From NCBI GenBank assembly GCA_963575745.1, contig CAUYUJ010001406.1, positions 37,599 through 101,598 of the forward strand: 64,000 bases of DNA, read 5' to 3'. The notes under the pieces are model-generated. The model saw nothing but the letters and a program-made list of their open reading frames with translations. It was not told where the DNA came from and searched no databases. This DNA comes from Prorocentrum cordatum (taxonomy: Eukaryota > Sar > Dinophyceae > Prorocentrales > Prorocentraceae). A program made the translations under genes and the position numbers. Of the stretch, positions 33,371-41,944 are shown piece by piece (the stretch's first letter is position 1; every line of letters starts with the position of its first letter).

Positions 33371-33649
33371 CTCATGGCGTTGTTCTTCTTCGACCGTCGA
33401 CTCGAGCGGTTCTAGATTCCAGAGGCTCTTGAGGATCCGTGGTCGTCTCGGGCCACCTTTGACGTCTCCCTCGCCATCCTGGGGAGCTTCCCGCTGGCCC
33501 CAGCATGCAGCAAGCCCCAAGAGACAGTCCAAGGACGCCTCCACGAGGCCCTCGAAAGGCCTCCAGGAAGCCTCCAGGAGTCCCCGTCCGCCATGAGGGG
33601 GGCTTCTTCGGCGGACGGGGCGGTCACATGTGGGTCGTCTGGGGATCGG

Positions 33650-33806
33650 TCCTCCTCTTCCTCCTCCTCCTCCTCCTCCTCCTCCTCTTCCTCCTCCTCC
33701 TCCCCCTCCTCCTTATCTCGATCCTCCGCCTCCTCCCCCTCTTCGTCCTCTCTTCTTCCTCTTCCTCTTCCTCCTTCTCCTCTTCCTCCTCCCCCTCCTC
33801 CAGGGG
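33650..33806. repeat. (TCC)n polypyrimidine microsatellite
   Basis: Interrupted TCC/CTC triplets; long frames on both strands here are low-complexity artefacts. Confidence 0.88.
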
Positions 33807-33849
33807 TTTGAAGACTGGCTGGCTGCTTTGGCGACAACTTCTTCGTGAA

Positions 33850-34015
33850 GTCCAGATGCCGACATAAGGATCACCTTGGGTGCAGCAGGGGCTCTCGTTT
33901 TCGGGCCGCTCCTCAGATCTGGGTCGTGGAGCCTCTTCGTGGTCGAGGCTCGCCGTTGCCAGGAAGCCCCTTCGCGCCTCACTCGGCGCTCCCGCATGGC
34001 AGCATGATCGCTGCA
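33850..34015 (+). repeat. Dispersed ~160-bp repeat shared with 53,865-54,030
   Basis: Shared segments in order: GGGGCTCT, TTTCGGGCCG, CTCAGA, GTGGYCGAGGCTCGCCGT, GCCAG and TCGGCG. Same orientation in both places. Confidence 0.55.
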
Positions 34016-34339
34016 CAGTGTTCTGGCTTTTCCTCTGCACTTCCCATTCTCAGACGTAGTGTTCTATCCTCAGGGTCTGACGACTCTTGTCTGATCGAGT
34101 CGACATATAATTCTTTACGCTTCGCGTATCCCCACCAGCCCATCTCACTGCAGCAACTCTCGCGAAGCATGCCGACAGTCGTATTTTTCAGGCGTGTGTC
34201 CGCTTGGCCCCGCATATCTCCCCTGTTCCTCCTTCCTCCCGCCTCCTTGTACATCCTCCTTGTGAGGGGAGCGGGAGAAGGACGAGGCGGAGGAGGAGGG
34301 AGAGAAAGCGCTCCTCGTATTTGAGTCGTTTGGGGTTTC

Positions 34340-34715
34340 TCGTCCTGGTGTGAGTCGTTCGGGCCCTTCTTCCTGGTGTGAGTCGTTCGGGCTCTTCGTG
34401 GTGTGAGTCGTTCGGGCTCTTCGTCCTGGTGTGAGTCGTTCGGGCTTCTCGTGGTGTGAGTTGTTCGGGCCCCTCATCCTGGTGTGAGTCGTTCGGGCCC
34501 CTCCTCCTGGTGTGACTCGTTCGGGCTCCTCGTGGTGTGAGTCGTTCGGGGCCCGCGTCGTGGTGTGAGTCCTTCGGGCTCCTCGTGGTGTGAGTCGTTC
34601 GGGCGCCTCGTCCTGGTGTGAGTCGTTCGGGCCCCTCCTTGTGGTGTGAGTCGTTCGGGCTCTTCGTGGTGTGAGTCGTTCGGGCCCCTCGTCCTGATGT
34701 GAGTCGTTCGGGCTC
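34340..34715. repeat. Minisatellite GGTGTGAGTCGTTCGGGC(N)
   Basis: About 13 units of GGTGTGAGTCGTTCGGGCYCCTC alternate with or without CGTCCT. Frames open on the minus strand encode Thr/His/Ser/Pro repeats and are not taken as a gene. Confidence 0.88.
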
Positions 34716-34990
34716 CTCGTGGGGCCTCTTGGGGGCCTCTTGGAGCCTCGTGGGGCCTCTTGGGGGCCTCTTGGGGGCCTCTTGGGGGCCTCTTGGGGGC
34801 CTCTTGGGGCCTCGCCTCTTGGGGGCCTCTTGGGGGCCTCTTGGGGGCCTCTTGGGGCGTGGGGCCTCTTGGGGGCCTCTTGGGGGCCTCTTGGGGGCCT
34901 CTTGGGGCCGCTTGGGGGCCTCTGGGGGGCCTCTTGGAGGCCTCTTGGGAGCCTCCTGGGGGCCTCTTGGGGCCATCTTGGGGCCTCTTG
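34716..34990. repeat. 11-bp minisatellite GGCCTCTTGGG
   Basis: More than twenty nearly perfect units of CCTCTTGGGGG directly follow the previous minisatellite. The frame on plus encodes GGLLGASWGPL-like repeats. Confidence 0.9.
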
Positions 34991-35406
34991 CGACCTCCGC
35001 AGAAGCGCAAAGGAGAGCTGCCCCCTGAGAAGGACAAAATGAGCCCAAAACCTTTGTAAAATCAATGATTTTGCTATGAGGGAAGATGAGCGCGGCCCCC
35101 TCAGAAGGCCCAAATGGGGCCAACATCCTCGTAAAATCAATGTTTTTGACTTCGAAGACGAGCTGAGGCGCCAAACTGCCCCCCCCCCCGGGGCCCAGAA
35201 TCCTCGTGAGGGTCGTCGTTGTTTGGCCCTCCGAGTAGTCGAAATAGACCCCCTTGACACCACTCGGAACTCCCTCTCCAGGTCCAGGGGGAGGGGGTAG
35301 GGGGAGGGGTAAACCCCTCCCCGAAGGGGAAGATAGGGGGTTGAGAACAGAGAGAGCTCTCTAAACCACTCACGCCCAAAGGGCTGGTGGGATTCTGCGT
35401 ACGTCG

Positions 35407-36017
35407 ATGCAAACCCATACGAACAGAGGTAGTTGCAGCAATATCCAGATCAACCTGGAAAGGTCGTGGAAGCTCCTGGGCGTCGTCGAGGGACAGCACA
35501 AGTCCTCCAGCCTATCACGAGCTGGGTTGTTCCTTTCAAGTTCTTCTTCTTCCTCGGCCCCCCCGCCCCGCAGTTTCAGCAGCAGTTCCATCAGCAGCTT
35601 CAGGTTTGGAAGTATGTTCACAATTTCACACGTCGTACGTGTCTCGCACATGACTCGCTCGAATCGGCGAGTCCTCTTCGTGCCCTGCTGCACGGCGGCG
35701 GACTTGCAGATGTCGTCGGCTGGATTCAGACACTGGCTCAAGAGCGTGTCGTGCACGCCGTCCACCTACTGCGGCAGTTTACAAGGTGTGCTCAGCGGTA
35801 TGGCCGCGACTTTTACTCTGATGGGCACTGCTTCGGCGTGCGACACTAGAGCAATTAATGACGTCTGCTGGGATGACGACAAGACATTGGCGAGGTTTAC
35901 GATTTTTCGTTACCTTGTGCTGGGTTGTTACACGAGCTACATGATCTACGGTCTCATGCGCAAAGCGCAGCACGCAGGGGACGATGCGTTAACAATGTCG
36001 CCTTTCAAGGATATCGC
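35407..36017 (+). other. Possible exon with one hydrophobic segment
   Basis: An open frame runs through here. The part at about 35,810-36,010 is of normal complexity and reads INDVCWDDDKTLARFTIF followed by a hydrophobic RYLVLGCYTSYMIYGLM, then a polar tail, and it is cut by the foldback element at 36,018. The upstream part is Ser-rich and less convincing. No family is recognised; it may be a membrane-protein exon or chance. Confidence 0.25.
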
Positions 36018-36213
36018 AGGCCTAGATGTTGACACCAACACCAAGATCGGCGGTGTTCCTCCACCGAGGGAAGAAGATCCCGATCTCGGTGATGGTGGTA
36101 ATATTCTGGCTTCCAAGGTGTCCGAAATATTACCACCAACACCGAAATCTAGGATCACCTCCCCCCTGTGGAGGCAGCCCTCTGTCTTGGTGTTGGTGCC
36201 CATTTCCAGGCCT
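36018..36213. mobile_element. Foldback element, imperfect ~196-bp palindrome
   Basis: AGGCCTAGATGTTGACACCA at the left is answered by AATGGGCACCAACACC (reverse-complemented) at the right, with GGTGGTAATATT and AATATTACCACC near the centre. The two halves pair through most of their length with scattered mismatches. Confidence 0.65.
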
Positions 36214-36389
36214 CCCAGGATAATCAATCTTTAACGAGGGCATTACAAAGCTGCGGAAGATGCCTACCTTGTGCTTTTGTCATTACTGGTGTGATTTTCA
36301 TCGCGTCGGAGGGCGTGGGGTTGGTGGTTTATGCAGGGTGCCTCACGGCCTGCCATTGCCATACACTCGTGCGTAGTCATCGAGAGCGT

Positions 36390-36606
36390 AGAGAGGGAGG
36401 GGGGAGCAGGAGGCGGAGGAGGACGAAAAGGATGAGGAGCAGGAGTAGGAGGGGGAGGTGGAGGGGGAAGGGAGGAGGAGGAGGAGGAGGAGGAGGAGGA
36501 GGAGGAGGAGGAGGAGGAGGGGGAGGAGGAGGAGGGACGAGCAGGAGGGACGAGCAGGAGGAGCAGGAGGAGGAGGATGAGGAGGAGAAGGAGGAGAAGG
36601 AGGGCG
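36390..36606. repeat. (GGA)n microsatellite
   Basis: Interrupted GGA/GAG triplets lie just outside the left terminal repeat of the 16.4-kb element. Confidence 0.9.
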
Positions 36607-36676
36607 GGGAGAGCACACCGAACACGAGCTGCCACGAATTTCTCTGACGAGCGCTGCCAGAGGGTCGGCAGTCGAG

Positions 36677-36779
36677 TAATCCGATAGCCCTTATAACGGC
36701 GACGATGGAACACAGTGCCGGGGAACTGCTTTGAACATCACCAGTCGTTCAAAGCAGTGCCCCGGCACTGCTTTGAACG
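36677..36779 (+). repeat. Left terminal inverted repeat
   Basis: 103 bp: outer part TAATCCGATAGCCCTTATAA with CGGCGACGA, then two hairpins. The first is degraded (ACAGTGCCGGGGAACTG), the second perfect (TTCAAAGCAGTGCC and its complement, 36,749-36,776). Confidence 0.7.
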
Positions 36780-36849
36780 ATGCGGAAATGCGATCAGCAG
36801 GAGCCTTCGTCTGTTCCTTCTCCTCTTCTCGTCGCTGTATGCTCTTCCT

Positions 36850-37245
36850 TGTCCTCCCTCCTCCCCCGTTCCCTCTCTAATTAATTACCTCGTTCTCCCA
36901 GTCTCACGCGCACTCTTCCTCCCCCCTCTCCTCCTCCTCTTCCTGCTTCTCCTCCTCGTCCTCCTCCTCCTCCGCCTCCTCCCCCTCATTTGTTATATTT
37001 CTCCGTCCTTGTCCTCCTGTCCCCGTTCTCCTTCTCCCTCTCCTCCTCCTCCTCCTCCTCGTCGTCGTCGTCCTCCTCCTCTTCCTCCTCCTCCTCCTCC
37101 TCCTCCTCCTCTTCCTCCTCCTCCTCCTCCTCCTCCTCCTCCTCCTCCTCCCCTTCTTCCTCCTCCTCCTCCTCCCCCTTTTCCTCTCCCTCCTCCTCCT
37201 CCTCCTCCTCCTCCCCCTTCCCCCTCTTCCTCCTCTGCTATCACT
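36850..37245. repeat. (TCC)n polypyrimidine tract
   Basis: Very long pyrimidine-rich plus strand with CGT interruptions near 37,060. It lies between the left terminal repeat and the first gene. Confidence 0.9.
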
Positions 37246-37490
37246 CCTCCATAATTCCTGTCCGCTCCTCCCCTTCACTGATCTTCCTCTTCGTCATCAT
37301 CATCCCTTTCGTCGCACGCCTCTTAATCCTCAATCGGTTCCCAATCTTCTCGACTTTCTTGTCATCCGCGTCCTTGGCTGTTGGAGGGGCCTCAGGAATT
37401 CTCAGGGCTCTTGTGTTGCACGCGAAGGCACACCTCCCAGGAACGCATCATCCTCCTCACATTCACCCTCCTCCTCCTCATCCTCCTCCT

Positions 37491-37510
37491 CCATGCACGT
37501 TCGGCTCAAG
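37491..37510 (+). promoter_or_regulatory. Possible degenerate spliced-leader relict before gene 1
   Basis: After a pyrimidine tract (37,450-37,490) comes a segment ending CGGCTCAAG, matching the 3' end of the dinoflagellate spliced leader (TGGCTCAAG); the upstream half matches only partly. Confidence 0.3.
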
Positions 37511-37584
37511 CCCGCGCCGACGGTAGGTTTCACGGCGGTTGGGCGGGCTCGCGCCCGCCTCCGCGGCCTGCAGTCGGGGCAGAG

Positions 37585-38751
37585 ATGCGTGCAGGGTGGG
37601 ATGACAAAGCGGAAGAGGAAACACGGGCCGCAGTTGCGGATTCTTCAAAGAGCAGCGGCGGCGGTTGGGGAACAAGTGGGGGTTGGGGCGGCCGCAGTGG
37701 CGGATACGGCGGCGGAGGTGACCGCAGTGGCGGCTGGGGCGGCGGAGATTCTCTTGGCGGATGGAGAGGAAAAGCGCAGGATGGCGGCGACGGAAGTGAC
37801 CGCAGTCGCGGATGGGAGGGCGGCGGATGGGGCGGCAACGGATGCGAGGGTTGGGGAATGGAGGGCGCCCGCTGGTGGGACGACGAGGGTGGCTGGTGGA
37901 ATGCATGGGAAGGTGGCCGCTCGAGTGCCTCGGCAGGTTCTCCTGCCGCGGAGCCCGCGGCCGCAACAGCGGCGGGCAAAGGAGGCGGTCCCCTGCTTCC
38001 CCCAGGGCGCGAAGAACAAGGCGCAGTTGCGCTGTTTCAAATTGTGCGCAATGAGCCGCTGCCAATTTTCAAGTTGGAATTCTTCGAGAACTTCAGGGCG
38101 AACTGGAACGGCAATTATAAGCAGCACAACGCGGCCTTGAAGTGGTTCCGAGACGAGTACGAAGACCGAGAAAACCCTTTCGGCAGCCGCACGCCCGTCT
38201 TCGGAGGTACCGCAGTTGCGGAGGAAATTTCGAAGATCCTTAAGTACCGCGCAAAGGGGAAGGCGCAGGACAACAGGGATTGGGACTGGGACCACACTGT
38301 CAAAGTGCCGTGGTCTTGGCTGGAGATGGTCGCGCAGATGGATGGACCTACAATGCTGCGCGTCGTGTGCGGCCCTGACAATGACCGCAGTCGCGGGTTG
38401 GTCCGCTGCGAGTGCCGCCCGTGCCCTAGCAGTCTCGACAACATGAGGCACACGAAAGGGGTGGACAGAGGACAGGCGCAAAGAATCCCTCTGCCCCAGT
38501 GGGATTTCGTCCTCATCCGCGACGACGGCTCGGGCATTCGCGTCCACCCATCCTGGTCTAGCCCGAAGTTCAACACGTATGAGGTGGAGCCGCACTCGCA
38601 TCCCGTGCGGGGCCCGAGGGCAGGTCTCGGCAAGAGCGATGGCCACGGAACGTTCACGTTCTGGAAGATGCTGCACGCCCATCCGAATCCTGGGCGGTTC
38701 GACGCGAGCAAGGGGGCGCAGCTGCAACCGCGGTGGTCCGCGCAGCCTTGA
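37585..38751 (+). CDS. Gene 1 of the element: Gly/Trp-rich protein of unknown function
   Basis: The first in-frame ATG gives 388 residues; the frame is open further upstream (to about 37,381) but there it reads through a pyrimidine tract whose Leu-rich product would mimic a signal peptide, so I prefer 37,585. After an acidic start (MRAGWDDKAEEET) there is a ~100-residue Gly/Trp-rich low-complexity region with GGWGG-type repeats, a short Ala/Pro part, and a normal-complexity C-terminal domain of about 230 residues (from IFKLEFFENFRANWNGNYKQ to FWKMLHAHPNP). I do not recognise the domain. Four copies of the 12-bp palindrome lie within the coding sequence. Trp-rich sequence recurs at the C-terminus of gene 6, suggesting shared interaction behaviour. 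Function is unknown. Confidence 0.7.
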   Translation: MRAGWDDKAEEETRAAVADSSKSSGGGWGTSGGWGGRSGGYGGGGDRSGGWGGGDSLGGWRGKAQDGGDGSDRSRGWEGGGWGGNGCEGWGMEGARWWDDEGGWWNAWEGGRSSASAGSPAAEPAAATAAGKGGGPLLPPGREEQGAVALFQIVRNEPLPIFKLEFFENFRANWNGNYKQHNAALKWFRDEYEDRENPFGSRTPVFGGTAVAEEISKILKYRAKGKAQDNRDWDWDHTVKVPWSWLEMVAQMDGPTMLRVVCGPDNDRSRGLVRCECRPCPSSLDNMRHTKGVDRGQAQRIPLPQWDFVLIRDDGSGIRVHPSWSSPKFNTYEVEPHSHPVRGPRAGLGKSDGHGTFTFWKMLHAHPNPGRFDASKGAQLQPRWSAQP

Positions 38752-39116
38752 CACCGCAGTTGCGGGATTGCGCAGCCATGGAACCGCAGTTGCGGGGACC
38801 GATCGCGTGACGCCGCGCTCGTTTGACTCACTATGCGCGCTTTCGGCCGCAGTTGCGGCGCTGCCTTCTAGCGACTTCATACAGCTTGGCCGCAGTTGCG
38901 GCGCTCCCACGACTGACCGCTGTAATTAGGTGCTTCGGGCGCGCATCACCTCCGTTGAAGCACTCGTGACGTTAATTAGCGCGGCCGCAGTTGCGGAGAC
39001 AGGTACTTAAACAGATGGATCCGCAGTTGTTCGTCGTCCTCGTCGCCCCTTCCCCGTCGTCCTCGTCGCAGTCTCCTCCCTCCGCCTTTCCTCCTCGTCG
39101 CAGTTCCTTCCGTTGG

Positions 39117-39145
39117 CCGTAGCCCGCCTCCGTTGGCCGAGTCAT
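39117..39145 (+). promoter_or_regulatory. Possible degenerate spliced-leader relict before gene 2
   Basis: CCGTAGCC followed after a few extra bases by TTGGCCGAG, embedded in a pyrimidine-rich 5' region. Partial match only. Confidence 0.22.
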
Positions 39146-39416
39146 TTCCCGTCGTCCTCGTCGCAGTCCCCCCCGAGGGCCGCAGTTGCGGACTTTGTTG
39201 ATTCCTCCTCCTCCGTTTCTGCCCCGTCATCCTCGTCGCAGTCCCCTTGCTCCTTTCACCCTCGTCTGAGCTCTTCGCGCCATCCTCTTCCGTCGCGTCC
39301 TCTCCATCCTCCTCTTCGCCTTCCTCGTCCTCATCCCCGCCGTCTCCCTCGTTGTCCTTCCTCTCCCAAGCCGGCCGCAGTTCCCCCGTCGGACGGGGGC
39401 CGCGCGCGGCCACGCC

Positions 39417-41243
39417 ATGGACCCAGGTCGCAAAGCCGAGGTCGACAAGCGGTTCGCCGAGCTGAAGCAGCAACTGCGGGAAAGGTTCGGCCTGCAAGGG
39501 GCTGCCGCGGATGCCGCAGTCGCGGAGCCGACGGAGGACCGCAGTTGCGGAAGCCCCGAGCGACCGCCGCGCGAGGCCTCCCCGCAGTCGTCTAGCTCCT
39601 CGCGGGAATATCGGCCGCCGCCGCCGATAAGCGCTGCGAGTGGGAGCTCTGCTGGTGGGAGGCGCGAAGAGGCGCAGTTGCGCAGGGCGCACTTGACCCC
39701 CAAGGCAAAATGGGGGCCTCGGGCGCAGACGCCGACGAAGCAGCAGGACCAACCAGCAGTGACGGGAGCCGCCACCGAGACCGCAGTTGCGGGGGTGGCC
39801 GGCGAGCCAGGTGCCGCGCGCGGCTCATCTGGGAGCAGCGCGCCCTCGGCCGTGCTGCTCGCAGCCGAGTCCAAACGAGGCGCCCAACCCGAAGACGAGG
39901 CCGCCTCCCAGGAGAAAGCCGCCGAGACAATCGCCTCGGCCGATTCGCGGCCGAGGAAAAGGCCGCCTCCCACGGAAGGCTCGCCGCTGTCAGAACCGCA
40001 GTCGCGGGGTCGCGCGGGGCCTCCGTCGGAACCGCAGTTGCGGGAAGATGCGGGAGCACCGCGGAAGAAGCAGCGGACCAGGTCCCCTCCAGGGATAAAC
40101 TACGTTGGGGAACGCCCCAAGTGGAACGAAGGATTCCTTCGTACAGCAGACGGCAATCGGGTTCCGTCCACCATCGCTTTGGTGTTCAACGTGGTGGTCA
40201 TCACGAAGGTGGCAACAAAGGAAGATGTCTTCAGGTGCATCTTGCACCAAACTGCGGCGGTCGTCTTCGTCGTATGGGACCCCGAGCTGTTCCGCACGGG
40301 GAACGTCGAAGGCGCTTGCAGCTACGACGTTCCCGTTGGACTCAGGACTGCCGTCGAAGACGCTGTCACTTTGAAAAACAACACCGCGGAGCCTTACTGG
40401 ACGACGGTTGGCCTGTTCAGAGACACGGGCGTGGTGCTCGTGCGCCCGCACATCATCGCAGAGACCGCAGTTGCGGGTCATGTTGTTGGGGCCACCCACG
40501 CCGTCACGATCCTGCGCTTTCGCCTGAAGGGCTCCGACATGAATCCTGCCGCGGTGATCCGTTTTGCCGTCGTGTCCAGACACGCAGTCACCGAACGTCT
40601 CCAACAGAAGATCACGCAATCAGAACAAACAGCGTGGCATCCAAGTTTCTTCAAGGACGCGGTTGCTTCCATCCATAAAAATGATGTGCGGTTCTTGTGC
40701 GGCCTGTTTGACATCCCGCCTGAGCAGCTCCAAGCATTTGGCCGCAGTTGCGGAGCCAGCTACACCTGCCCGATGGGGGTGGTGCTCAGGGCTGGACCCG
40801 CCCTGTTCGGAGGCCTTGTGGAGGGCACACGCGTCATGCATCCGAATTACGTCCTCCCCATTGGCCCGTGCGACGTGCGCATTGCGGACTACAACGCGGA
40901 TTCTGCAGGGAGGCCGTCGAAGAACGATCCCCAGTGGCTCCCTGATTGGATGCATCGAACAAGCGACTCCATCATCTCTCGGCGCTGGGTCCCAGCGAAG
41001 TACATGCCCAAGTGGGAGGATGACCCTGACCGCAGTAGCGGAGTCAGAAGAAAGCTCGGCTTGGCAGCGCTGCCCCCAATCGGCAAGGTCATTCAGAAGG
41101 AGCTCAACGAGAAGACCTTCAGCACGCACTGGTGCGAGGGCATCCACCAAAACGTCGTCTTCGTCGGCCACGGACGCCAGAGTCGGGCGAGCAAGCGGAA
41201 GCACGAAGAGGCGCGATCTGCCGCAGTTGCGGACGAGCGGTGA
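39417..41243 (+). CDS. Gene 2: EEP-fold-like protein, probably lacking the catalytic motif
   Basis: The ATG in GCCACGCCATGG context gives 608 residues. Residues 1-230 are low complexity (Ser/Pro/Ala/Arg, basic near 220: RKKQRTR), the rest is globular. The globular part parallels gene 6 in order: a core strand (AAVVFVVWDPELF), a later strand (TTVGLFRDTGVVLV), FAVVSRHAV, a helix, then RFLCGLFDIP at about 427-433, where gene 6 has the GDFN metal-binding motif. Here the motif is GLFD, so Asp and Asn are not in the usual places. I infer a paralogue of the endonuclease/exonuclease/phosphatase family that has lost catalysis, perhaps with a structural or DNA-binding role. The first domain assignment rests on similarity of pattern, not on a search. 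Several copies of the 12-bp palindrome are in frame (AAVAE, RSCG, PQLR). Confidence 0.65.
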   Translation: MDPGRKAEVDKRFAELKQQLRERFGLQGAAADAAVAEPTEDRSCGSPERPPREASPQSSSSSREYRPPPPISAASGSSAGGRREEAQLRRAHLTPKAKWGPRAQTPTKQQDQPAVTGAATETAVAGVAGEPGAARGSSGSSAPSAVLLAAESKRGAQPEDEAASQEKAAETIASADSRPRKRPPPTEGSPLSEPQSRGRAGPPSEPQLREDAGAPRKKQRTRSPPGINYVGERPKWNEGFLRTADGNRVPSTIALVFNVVVITKVATKEDVFRCILHQTAAVVFVVWDPELFRTGNVEGACSYDVPVGLRTAVEDAVTLKNNTAEPYWTTVGLFRDTGVVLVRPHIIAETAVAGHVVGATHAVTILRFRLKGSDMNPAAVIRFAVVSRHAVTERLQQKITQSEQTAWHPSFFKDAVASIHKNDVRFLCGLFDIPPEQLQAFGRSCGASYTCPMGVVLRAGPALFGGLVEGTRVMHPNYVLPIGPCDVRIADYNADSAGRPSKNDPQWLPDWMHRTSDSIISRRWVPAKYMPKWEDDPDRSSGVRRKLGLAALPPIGKVIQKELNEKTFSTHWCEGIHQNVVFVGHGRQSRASKRKHEEARSAAVADER

Positions 41244-41589
41244 GTGCGGCAAGACCGAGGAGCCGCAGTTGCGGAACAGAGCTCGGTACTACTGGGCGCC
41301 TGCTGCCTGCGTAGTGCATCCCATTAGCGATGGAGTGCATGTTGCGGTGTAGGATAGCCCGCAGTTGCGGGGTTGCGGTTGCGAAGCCGCAGTTGCGGTT
41401 GCGTATAATAGGAGAGCACGCGGTTGCGAAGCCGCAGTTTGCAATAAGTGTGCGCGCGCTGGGTCATCATCATCGTCGTCGTCCGTCCTCGTCGTCGTCG
41501 CTGCCGTCGTCGTCGTCGCGTCTGTCGTCTGTCGTCAGCAGTCGTCGTCGGTCGTCGTCGTCGTCAAGTCTGTCGTCTGTCGTCAGCAG

Positions 41590-41790
41590 TCGTCGTCGTC
41601 GTCGTCCCTCCTCCCTCCTCCCTCCTCCCTCCTCCCTCCTCCCTCCTCCCTCCTCGTCCTCCTCCAGGCCGCATCCCCCCGCCACCTCCGTCCTAGCTCT
41701 CCTTCCCCTTCCCCTCCTCGTCCTCCTCCAGCTTGCACCCCCCTCCCTCCTCCAGCCTGCGCCCCCCCCAAGCTCTCGCCCGATATTTTG
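41590..41790. repeat. (CCT)n pyrimidine tract upstream of gene 3
   Basis: CCTCCCTCCTCCC repeats, preceded by (CGT)n at 41,470-41,600. Two 12-bp palindromes lie further upstream (41,359 and 41,385). Confidence 0.85.
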
Positions 41791-41887
41791 GATTAAAACT
41801 GAGCCTTCAGTCGTCCGCAGGCATTCGGCTCAGCAGGTCGTTGGGCTCCTGGCACACACGCCTCCACCCTGAGCGACGGACGTCGTG

Positions 41888-41915
41888 CCATAGTCCGCCA
41901 TATCGGAGCTCCGGG
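41888..41915 (+). promoter_or_regulatory. Possible degenerate spliced-leader relict before gene 3
   Basis: CCATAG then CCGCCATATCGGAGCTCC. Only a loose match (CCAT, GG, CTC in order); weaker than those before genes 4 and 6. Confidence 0.15.
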
Positions 41916-41944
41916 CCGCAGTGGCGGACAGCGTCGGCACAGAT

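Noticed and set aside
34145-35263. Minus-strand 370-codon frame with Pro/Thr/His repeats
   Set aside because: It spans two minisatellites whose repeat units create it; three minus frames are open over the same stretch.
36390-37245. Gly-rich and Ser/Pro-rich proteins around the left end of the element
   Set aside because: They come from (GGA)n and (TCC)n tracts on either side of the terminal repeat.
37381-37584. N-terminal extension of gene 1 with a signal-peptide-like Leu run
   Set aside because: It begins without ATG and the Leu run is the translation of a CTC/CTT pyrimidine tract.
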